Part shown: positions 15,001-21,191 of the stretch, one piece after another
How positions within the stretch are numbered: position 1 is the stretch's first letter
How the letters are laid out: each line of letters opens with the position of its first letter
Position numbers and translations under genes: made by a program
NCBI GenBank assembly: GCA_016218905.1
Contig: JACRCS010000400.1
Coordinates: 1 to 25,602 of the forward strand
From: Deltaproteobacteria bacterium
GTDB taxonomy: Bacteria; Desulfobacterota_C; Deferrisomatia; Deferrisomatales; JACRMM01
Direction: 5' to 3'
DNA length: 25,602 nt
The notes under the pieces: generated by a model
The model's database searches: none
The model's input: the letters and a program-made list of their open reading frames with translations, nothing else
What the model was told of the DNA's origin: nothing

Positions 15001-16026
15001 GTGGACGCACCGGCGCCTTCCGCCATCCCTCGGCTCTCCGTCGTGGTGCCGGCGTACAACGCCCGCGCGACCCTCGGCTCGTGCCTGGAAGGGCTCTTGG
15101 CCCAGTCCGCGCCGCGGGAAAGCTACGAAATCATCGTGGTCGACGACGGCTCTTCGGACGGCACCGGCGAGGTCGCCCGCAGCTTCCCGGTACGCTACCT
15201 TCGGCAAGACAACCGGGGACCCGCGGCGGCTCGCAATCTGGGCGCCCGCGAAGCCCGCGGAGAGATCGTTCTCTTCACGGATTCGGACTGTACGCCGGAC
15301 GCGGGCTGGCTCGAGCGGATGGTTGCCCCCCTGGACGATCCGCGCGTTGTCGCGGTCAAGGGCTCGTACAAGACCCGGCAGGGCTCCCTGGCGGCCCGCT
15401 TCGCTCAGGCAGAGTTCGAGGACCGCTACGATCTGCTCGGGATGAGCACCTCGATCGATATGATCGACACGTACTCCGCTGCGTTCCGGCGGGAAGTCTT
15501 CGTGGCGATGGGAGGATTCGACGAGAGCTTCCCTGTAGCGAACAACGAGGACACCGACCTCTCTTACCGGCTCTCGCGCGCGGGTCACCGGTTGGTATTC
15601 GCGCGGGACGCTTTCGTCTACCACCGGCATCCGGACACGTTCCGGAAATACCTGCGTACGAAGTTCTGGCGTGGGTACTGGCGGATGGTCGTGTACCGCA
15701 GGTACCCGGACAAGGCTCTCAAGGACACGTACACTCCGGTGTCGTTGAAGCTCCAGACGCTGGCGATGGCGGCATCCTTTCCGGCGCTCGTCCTGGCGCC
15801 CGTCGTGCCGCTCTTCGGCCGGATCGCTCTCACCGCCTGGGCGGCTGTCTTCGCGCTGTCGGCCCCTTTTGCCCGCAAGGCCTACCGGCTCGATCGCGCC
15901 ATCGGACTGATTGCACCCCTTGCCGTGTTCGCCCGGTCGGCGGTCTTCGCAGGCGGCAGCTTGCTGGGGCTCGTCCGTTGCGTCTTCGGCAGCAGGGTGC
16001 GCGAAATGCCCGTAAGTAAACCGTAA
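15001..16026 (+). CDS. Family 2 glycosyltransferase, membrane-associated
   Basis: A 341-residue GT-A glycosyltransferase of family GT2. It has LSVVVPAYNARATL (12-25), VVDDGSSDGT (46-55), the DxD-type metal motif DSD (94-96), GGFDESFP and the acceptor-side acidic NNEDTDLSYRLSRAG (Glu183-Asp184). The C-terminal third (about 255-335) is hydrophobic with two or three possible membrane segments, so it probably sits on the inner membrane and adds a sugar to a lipid-linked intermediate. The start is GTG directly after the preceding TGA, with GAGGG 7 bases upstream, so it is translationally coupled to the radical SAM gene. Donor sugar unknown. Confidence 0.92.
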   Translation: MDAPAPSAIPRLSVVVPAYNARATLGSCLEGLLAQSAPRESYEIIVVDDGSSDGTGEVARSFPVRYLRQDNRGPAAARNLGAREARGEIVLFTDSDCTPDAGWLERMVAPLDDPRVVAVKGSYKTRQGSLAARFAQAEFEDRYDLLGMSTSIDMIDTYSAAFRREVFVAMGGFDESFPVANNEDTDLSYRLSRAGHRLVFARDAFVYHRHPDTFRKYLRTKFWRGYWRMVVYRRYPDKALKDTYTPVSLKLQTLAMAASFPALVLAPVVPLFGRIALTAWAAVFALSAPFARKAYRLDRAIGLIAPLAVFARSAVFAGGSLLGLVRCVFGSRVREMPVSKP

Positions 16027-16054
16027 TCCAGATTTTCACGGGCCCCTTTGCATA

Positions 16055-16083
16055 TTGACGCTCTTTCGGTGCCTCCGTATCAT
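16055..16083 (+). promoter_or_regulatory. Strong-looking sigma-70-type promoter before the export genes
   Basis: TTGACG (16055-16060), a 17-base spacer and TATCAT (16078-16083) match the consensus at 5 of 6 bases in each box. It lies in a locally AT-richer stretch right after the glycosyltransferase stop. It implies that the Wza/Wzc-like pair can be transcribed independently of the DUF362 operon. Confidence 0.55.
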
Positions 16084-16117
16084 GCCCTCGAAGTGGAGGG
16101 GGAGATTTTGGGCATCT

Positions 16118-16918
16118 ATGGCAACCTGCCACCGTCTCAGGGGTTTTATCTTGCATAAGGGCATCGTTCGGCTCGCACTGGGATCCCTGCTTCTGGCGTC
16201 CTGCGCCTCTGTTCCTCCTGCCCCCAACTCTTCCGTCGCGAAACCGGCCGAGACCCAAGTGCGAGAACCCGTCGACCCCGTGCTCGGGGTCGGCGACGAA
16301 GTGAAGGTCACGGTCTGGCGTCACGATGACCTGACGAGGAATCTGCGGGTAGGTGCCTCCGGTCTCGCCTTCTACCCGCTGATCGGCGAAGTGAAGCTCC
16401 TCGGAATCACGCCCAATCAGCTTCGCGCCGACCTTGCTCAGGGGCTCTCCCGCTTCGTCAACGATCCGCAAGTGAGCGTGGAGGTGGTAGCGTTCCGGAG
16501 CCGACGGATTCAGGTGCTCGGCGAAGTACGGCAACCCGGCGTGTTCATGATGGAGGACTCGCTCACCGTGCTGGACGCCATCGCCATGGCCGGCGGCTTC
16601 ACCCTGGACGCGAGGACGTCCAACGTCGTCCTCGCGCGGCGGGTGGAGAAAGGGATAGAGCTGCGGGCGCTGGACCTCCAGTCCTTTCTCGACAAGGGAA
16701 AGGTTGACCAGAACGTCGCCCTCGAGCGGGGCGACATCGTCTACGTCGTACCCACCATCATCGCCAACGTGGAGCGCTTCATGCTCCGCTTCGGCCACAT
16801 CATCTCGCCGGTGGTTGAGGTCGAACGGGGATGGGTGCTGGGCGATGCAATCGTCAACATCGTGACCGGCAAGAGCACCGACCCGGCCGCCACTACCCTC
16901 GTTATCGAACCGAGATAA
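16118..16918 (+). CDS. Polysaccharide biosynthesis/export lipoprotein (Wza-like, Poly_export + SLBB)
   Basis: A 266-residue outer-membrane export protein. The lipoprotein signal ends LLLAS-C (Cys29). A Poly_export domain follows (about 55-140: VLGVGDEVKVTVWRHDDLTRN, GLAFYPLIGEVKLLG, NDPQVSVEVV), then an SLBB domain (about 145-215: IQVLGEVRQPGVF, LTVLDAIAMAGGF). It would form the outer-membrane channel for a capsule or exopolysaccharide. ATG 16118 is used here. A TTG at 16151 with AGGGG 7 bases upstream would give a shorter, ideal 17-residue signal (MHKGIVRLALG...) and may be the true start. The partner inner-membrane protein is the next gene, 105 bases downstream. Confidence 0.92.
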   Translation: MATCHRLRGFILHKGIVRLALGSLLLASCASVPPAPNSSVAKPAETQVREPVDPVLGVGDEVKVTVWRHDDLTRNLRVGASGLAFYPLIGEVKLLGITPNQLRADLAQGLSRFVNDPQVSVEVVAFRSRRIQVLGEVRQPGVFMMEDSLTVLDAIAMAGGFTLDARTSNVVLARRVEKGIELRALDLQSFLDKGKVDQNVALERGDIVYVVPTIIANVERFMLRFGHIISPVVEVERGWVLGDAIVNIVTGKSTDPAATTLVIEPR

Positions 16919-17023
16919 GGCGAGTCAAGCGAGCACGCTGCTCACGGAGGCGGCCGAAGCGCGCCCCCGCTCCGGGCGGTTAGACGCTCCGGAGACACCC
17001 CCTTCCCAGCGAGACAAGCGTCC

Positions 17024-19132
17024 ATGGAACTGAGATACCTCTGGCAGATCCTGATGCGCCGCAAGCTGGTGATCGTTCTGTCGATCGTCGGCACGCTTCT
17101 GGCGGCGATCCTGGTATGCCTCCGTCTTCCCCCCGTCTTTGAGACCGTGGCCCAGGTCAAAGTGAAGCGCGTCGATGAAACGCACATGCTCATGGCCGAG
17201 CCGCCCAACGGGTACGGCACCCTCGACTTCATCGCGCCGACCGCCGCGGTGACCCAGGCTCAGGTGATCAAGTCAGCCGCCGTGGTCGAGCCGGTCATCG
17301 AGAAGCTCAACCTTATCGAAAAATGGTGCATCGTCGATACGGTGGTCTCCTACGTCCCCTTCATCAAACAGAGTCCGAAGGAACTCGCGCGAGCTGATGA
17401 CCTAGCGGACACCTCGATCGCCTACTGGTTTCTTCAGGGGCGCGCGCTCTTCGCAGAGGCGATCGAGGACTCTGACGTGGTGGAGATCACCGCGTACTCC
17501 GAGGGTCTCGAGGAGGCGAAGAACCTCGCCAACGAGGTGGTCGCTTCCTATCTCCGCTTCAATGAAGCGCAGAAGGCGAAGGCGGGCGATCTCTCGACGT
17601 CCGTCATTGCGCGAAGGGTCAGCGAGGCCGTCAAAGAGCTCGAGAAGGCGCAGGCGGCGCTCAAAGACTTTCAGGAGAAGGAGGGCGCGCTCAACCTGAC
17701 CGACCAGTCCAAAGCGCTCGTGGAGCAGATCAGCTCGTTGGATGCACAGCTCGCCGATGTCCGGCGCTCGCTCCGGGTCAACGAGGCATCGGTCAAGGGC
17801 ACCGAGGCGGAGCTTGCCAGGCAGAGCGAGTTCAACGTGAGCTCGCGTGCCACGCAGGCGAATCCGATCGTCGACAGCATGAAGCAGCAGCTGTCCGATC
17901 TGAAGAGCAAGCTTTCGGCGCTGTCGGTGGACCTCAAGCCCGAGCACATCGAGGTCCTCAGCATAAAGGCGCAGATCCAGGTCATCGAGGAGCTCTTGCG
18001 AGCGGAGCCGGGCCAGCGGTTCGCCTCTGAGGAGAGTACCCGAAACGCCTACCGCGACATGCTGGTCCAGAGGCTCTCCGACAAGATGATTGAGCGGCAG
18101 GAACTGAAGGTGAAGGAGGGCGCGGTTTCCGAGGATTTTGTGACGTTCCGGCGAGCCCTTTCTTCCCTCGCCGGCACCCAGAGCCGCCAAACGAGCTTGC
18201 AGCTTGCGGTGGACGTGGCACAGAAGGCGTATACCGACCTCACCGAGGATTACCGCAAGGCCCTCCTGTCGACATCGGCCGAGGTGGTGAACGTTTCGGT
18301 GATTACCCCCGCACCCATACCGGACAAGAGCAATCCGTTTTACCCCTCCTGGGGCCTCTACATCGTCATCGCGCTGATCTGTGGACCTCTGATCGGTTTC
18401 GGGCTCGCGCTGCTCGTGGACTACGTGGACGGGTCGATGAAGACCCGCGAGGACATTCAGCGGGCTTTGGGACTTCCCGTGTTCGCGACCTTCCGACGGA
18501 TCGCTTGGTGGCACCCGCGAAGCAACCGGGGCCATAGGGTTGGCGCCTCTCATACCAAAGCTTTGATGGAGCTCCGCTTTGCCCTGCGCGGGGCGGCTGC
18601 GGAAGATGGCAAGAGAATGGTGGTCGTTACGAGCTCGATTCCGAAGGAAGGCAAGTCGACGATTGCGGAGAAACTGGGAACCTTTCTAGCGGACGACGGT
18701 ACGAGGGTGGTCCTGGTGGACCTGAACCTCGGCGCACCCGTGCTCCACCGGAGACTCCACGCTCGGCCCTCCCCAGGCATCTGCGCACTGCTCGAAGGGC
18801 AGGCGAGCCTGACGGAGGCCGTCCGCGCTACCGCGACCTCAAATCTCGATCTCATCGAGTGCGGCGCCCCGTCCGCGGCCGTGGCCGAAGCCTTTCACCT
18901 GAATCGTCTCAGTGAAGTGTTCGGCGCGTTGCGGGCCGCGTACGACGTAATCATCGTCGATACCTCAGCCCTGACGCGGCGACCGGAGGGGCAGATCCTC
19001 GCGTCGCTCGCCGACGCCGTGCTGCTGGTAGTCGTTCCCGGAAGAACTCCCGAAAGCATGGCCCTGGATGCCCGGGGGAGGCTCCAGACAGCCGGAGCGA
19101 AGAATCTGGGTATCGTCCTGAACAAAGTCTAG
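17024..19132 (+). CDS. Wzc-like chain-length determinant / BY-kinase-type ATPase, divergent
   Basis: A 702-residue polysaccharide co-polymerase. A Wzz domain starts at the N-terminus with membrane segment 1 (about 14-34). A long periplasmic coiled-coil region follows (about 180-400). Membrane segment 2 (about 445-468) is preceded by proline-rich ITPAPIPDKSNPFYPS. The cytoplasmic ATPase has Walker A SSIPKEGKST (537-546). Walker A' reads VLVDLNLGAP (Asp566, Asn568, Gly570) instead of DxDxR, and Walker B reads VIIVDTSAL (Asp646). The protein ends at NLGIVLNKV with no C-terminal tyrosine cluster. It likely pairs with the Wza-like lipoprotein in export, but tyrosine autophosphorylation is doubtful. 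Confidence 0.9.
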   Translation: MELRYLWQILMRRKLVIVLSIVGTLLAAILVCLRLPPVFETVAQVKVKRVDETHMLMAEPPNGYGTLDFIAPTAAVTQAQVIKSAAVVEPVIEKLNLIEKWCIVDTVVSYVPFIKQSPKELARADDLADTSIAYWFLQGRALFAEAIEDSDVVEITAYSEGLEEAKNLANEVVASYLRFNEAQKAKAGDLSTSVIARRVSEAVKELEKAQAALKDFQEKEGALNLTDQSKALVEQISSLDAQLADVRRSLRVNEASVKGTEAELARQSEFNVSSRATQANPIVDSMKQQLSDLKSKLSALSVDLKPEHIEVLSIKAQIQVIEELLRAEPGQRFASEESTRNAYRDMLVQRLSDKMIERQELKVKEGAVSEDFVTFRRALSSLAGTQSRQTSLQLAVDVAQKAYTDLTEDYRKALLSTSAEVVNVSVITPAPIPDKSNPFYPSWGLYIVIALICGPLIGFGLALLVDYVDGSMKTREDIQRALGLPVFATFRRIAWWHPRSNRGHRVGASHTKALMELRFALRGAAAEDGKRMVVVTSSIPKEGKSTIAEKLGTFLADDGTRVVLVDLNLGAPVLHRRLHARPSPGICALLEGQASLTEAVRATATSNLDLIECGAPSAAVAEAFHLNRLSEVFGALRAAYDVIIVDTSALTRRPEGQILASLADAVLLVVVPGRTPESMALDARGRLQTAGAKNLGIVLNKV

Positions 19133-19177
19133 CGTCCCGTTCGGGAAGTTCCTTCCTGCTATTCAGCCCCGCGTTGG

Positions 19178-19206
19178 CCGAACGGCGCTGATTCGCCGTC
19201 GTTCGG
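19178..19206 (+). terminator. Hairpin after the Wzc-like gene
   Basis: CCGAAC-GGCG and CGCC-GTC-GTTCGG pair with a 6-base loop and a 3-base bulge, about 45 bases after the stop. No T-run follows, so it may be only a weak terminator or an RNA-stabilising fold. Confidence 0.3.
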
Positions 19207-19251
19207 TCTGCTGGTTGTGATGCACGAACTAACCGCACGGGACACTAGCGA

Positions 19252-19289
19252 GCTGCTGGAGGGCAGCTCGTGACTCCTCGGGAGGGGAA
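19252..19289 (+). repeat. 38-bp direct repeat, copy 1
   Basis: An exact 38-base match to 19341-19378, starting GCTGCTGGAGGGCAGC and ending GGAGGGGAA. Each copy can itself fold into GCTGC/GCAGC and CTCC/GGAG mini-hairpins. The copies begin 89 bases apart. No other copy was noticed in the window. Confidence 0.85.
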
Positions 19290-19300
19290 GTTGCCGTAGG

Positions 19301-19333
19301 GTGGGCGGTTCTCGCGCAGCGAGGTTCGCCCAC
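19301..19333 (+). other. Long hairpin between the two 38-bp repeats
   Basis: GTGGGCG and CTCGC pair with GCGAG and CGCCCAC around a GCA loop, with a symmetric GTT/GTT internal loop. It gives a 12-bp stem lying exactly between the direct repeats. It may be part of a structured RNA or a small mobile or palindromic element. Confidence 0.55.
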
Positions 19334-19340
19334 GCGTGGG

Positions 19341-19378
19341 GCTGCTGGAGGGCAGCTCGTGACTCCTCGGGAGGGGAA
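19341..19378 (+). repeat. 38-bp direct repeat, copy 2
   Basis: Identical to 19252-19289 over 38 bases; the sequences diverge immediately on both sides. Two copies only, with an unequal structured spacer, so this is not a CRISPR array. Confidence 0.85.
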
Positions 19379-19417
19379 AGGGCGCGGTGCCCTGTAAGAG
19401 GGACTCTGACATTCGCA

Positions 19418-19464
19418 GGAAAGAGAGAGCGGGCGCCCCGAAAGGGTGCCCGCTCTCTCTTTCC
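19418..19464. terminator. 21-bp-stem hairpin, probable former shared terminator of convergent genes
   Basis: A near-perfect inverted repeat: 21-base arms (19418-19438 and 19444-19464) with a single G-T pair and the loop CGAAA. The arms carry GAGAGAGCGGGC and its complement. Without the IS at 19492-21191 it would lie about 25 bases after the stop of the minus-strand glycosidase, between it and the plus-strand Wzc-like gene. No pure T-run follows, so termination is inferred from position and stem strength. Confidence 0.5.
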
Positions 19465-19485
19465 TCGGGTTGGGCAGGAGGAATC

Positions 19486-19491
19486 TAATTG
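19486..19491. repeat. Target-site duplication, left copy (TAATTG)
   Basis: TAATTG directly abuts the left inverted repeat and recurs at 21192-21197 directly outside the right one. Confidence 0.8.
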
Positions 19492-19505
19492 GTGTCCGTC
19501 CGGAA
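19492..19505 (+). repeat. IS left terminal inverted repeat
   Basis: GTGTCCGTCCGGAA, the reverse complement of 21178-21191. Confidence 0.88.
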
Positions 19506-19633
19506 TGCGTAAGTTCATGTAATCACTAGCGGATCCGGTACACATTGGACTTCATTTCTTGTGTCTGCTCTATTAGAATATTGGCCTCAAGTACCTGGAA
19601 TATTTATCAATTCCAGCAAATCAGAGGCCGCTG

Positions 19634-20998
19634 ATGCGTCGAAAGTTCCATGCTCAAGGGAGCGTCTTCCACGTGATTCCCCGCAGCGAGCTCGGCAAAC
19701 AATTGGAGGAAGCTTCCAAAATCCTTGATGCCAATCCTGAGGTCCTGGAAGCCGCCCTGCGCGATCTCGTGGGGTCCGCCCGGCCCGATCACGGCCGCCA
19801 GGGGATGACCGCCGAGCAGGTCCTGCGATGCGCGGTGCTCAAACAGAGTCAGGGCCTCACGTATGAGGACCTCGAGTTCCACTTGGGCGACTCCCAGGCG
19901 TTTCGGGCCTTCGCCCGCCTCAACGTCAATCAGTTCCCCGCCCACTCGGCCCTCCAGGAGAACATCTCGTCCATCAAGGAGAGCACCTGGGAAGCTATGC
20001 ATCGGATCCTGCTGGGTCACGCTCGGAAGGAGGGGGTTGAAGACGGCCGCAAGGCGCGCATCGACACGACCGTGGTGGATGCTAACATCCATGACCCCAC
20101 CGATTCGAGCCTTCTGCGCGACGCAGTCCGGGTCCTGACCCGATACCTGCTGGAGGGTAAAGAGCTTACGCCTCGGCCGGTCTACCGGTTCCGGGACCAC
20201 CGGCGAGTGGTCAAGAAACGAGCCCTTACGATCCTCAACGCCCGCAAGGAGGAGGTACGGGTGCGTGCCTATCGGGACCTGCTCCGGTATGCCGAATTGG
20301 TCAGAGGCTACGCCGTCGAAGCCATCCTGGAATTGCGCAGTTGGAAGGGCCCGAACGTGCTCGATACGATGCGGGCGGGAGCGCTGGCCGACCGACTCGA
20401 GCGCGTGGTGGGGCTTCTGGATCGGGTCATCAGTCAGACCGAGCGCCGGGTGCTTCGTGGGGAGAAGGTTCCCGCTTCCGAGAAACTCATCAGCCTGTTC
20501 GAGGACCACGCCGACATCATCGTCAAGGACCGGCGCGAGGTCCACTACGGGCACAAGATCTGCCTGACCGGGGGCGCCTCCAACCTGGTGCTGGACATGC
20601 GGGTCGAAAAGGGCAACCCCGCCGACTCGGAGCTCTTCCGGCCGATGCTCGAGCGTCACGTCCAGATCCACGGCAGCGCCCCTCGGCAGGTGAGCGCCGA
20701 CGGGGGCTTCGCGTCCAAGGAGAACCTCGAGTGGGCGAAGGCACAAGGCGTCCAGGACTGCTGCTTTGCCAAGAGGCGCGGGATGGCCATCTCCGACATG
20801 GTCCGCAGCACCTGGGTGTACCGAAAGCTCAAGCGGTTTCGCGCCGGCATCGAGTCGAGCATCTCGGCCCTCAAGCGAGCCTTTGGAATGGACCGGTGCA
20901 CCTGGTCTGGATGGGAGCATTTTCAGCGCTACGTCTGGAGCATTGTGGTGACGCACAACCTGTTCACCATGGCGAGAGTCCGATTGGCACAGCAGTAG
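19634..20998 (+). CDS. DDE transposase, ISNCY/IS1202-like
   Basis: A 454-residue transposase. It has an N-terminal DUF772-like region (MTAEQVLRCAVLKQ, TYEDLEFHLGDSQAFRAFARL, residues 58-96). The RNase-H-like core has Asp144 (RIDTTVVDANIHDPTDSSLL), Asp356 (VSADGGFASKEN) and Glu407 (RAGIESSISALKRAFG), so the DDE triad appears intact. It cuts and joins the element's terminal repeats. ATG 19634 has AGAGG 6 bases upstream. There is no frameshift or internal stop. It is the only gene in the IS and fills most of it. ISNCY/IS1202-type is the best match I recognise; IS5-like families share parts of the motif set. Confidence 0.92.
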   Translation: MRRKFHAQGSVFHVIPRSELGKQLEEASKILDANPEVLEAALRDLVGSARPDHGRQGMTAEQVLRCAVLKQSQGLTYEDLEFHLGDSQAFRAFARLNVNQFPAHSALQENISSIKESTWEAMHRILLGHARKEGVEDGRKARIDTTVVDANIHDPTDSSLLRDAVRVLTRYLLEGKELTPRPVYRFRDHRRVVKKRALTILNARKEEVRVRAYRDLLRYAELVRGYAVEAILELRSWKGPNVLDTMRAGALADRLERVVGLLDRVISQTERRVLRGEKVPASEKLISLFEDHADIIVKDRREVHYGHKICLTGGASNLVLDMRVEKGNPADSELFRPMLERHVQIHGSAPRQVSADGGFASKENLEWAKAQGVQDCCFAKRRGMAISDMVRSTWVYRKLKRFRAGIESSISALKRAFGMDRCTWSGWEHFQRYVWSIVVTHNLFTMARVRLAQQ

Positions 20999-21160
20999 TC
21001 GGCCTTGGTTCGAACGGACCATCAGGGGAGCGTTGCGGCCTGACGCGCAAGCTATCTCAAAAGATGCCATGACAACTGAGTCATAATCGAACTCCGTGAT
21101 CGGGTCCGTCTGCAGCACGAAGGGCGCCGGAATCATCCCCGGACCCCTCGGGCGCTCTTC

Positions 21161-21179
21161 AGCCGCAAAAGCGGCTTTT
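21161..21179 (+). terminator. Intrinsic terminator in IS right end
   Basis: AGCCGC-AAAA-GCGGCT followed by TTT, just inside the right inverted repeat. It should stop transposase transcription before it enters the opposing gene. Confidence 0.65.
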
Positions 21180-21191
21180 CCGGACGGACAC
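21178..21191 (-). repeat. IS right terminal inverted repeat
   Basis: TTCCGGACGGACAC on the plus strand, a perfect 14-base complement of the left end. Confidence 0.88.

Larger units (their letters stand above)
19492..21191 (+). mobile_element. Complete insertion sequence, 1,700 bp, ISNCY/IS1202-like
   Basis: The element has 14-bp perfect terminal inverted repeats (GTGTCCGTCCGGAA), a 6-bp target duplication TAATTG, one full-length DDE transposase and an intrinsic terminator inside its right end. Intact ends and duplication indicate a recent and possibly still mobile insertion. Its left 140 bases are more AT-rich than the surroundings. The family name is from transposase resemblance only. Confidence 0.88.

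Noticed and set aside
17402..18553. 383-residue minus-strand frame opposite the Wzc-like gene
   Set aside because: His/Arg/Leu-rich shadow of coiled-coil coding sequence; no family features.
19252..19378. CRISPR array
   Set aside because: Only two repeats, the spacer is itself a hairpin, and no cas genes are present.
19607..21136. 509-residue minus-strand open frame opposite the transposase
   Set aside because: No recognisable motif, while the plus strand carries a full DDE transposase between perfect terminal repeats.
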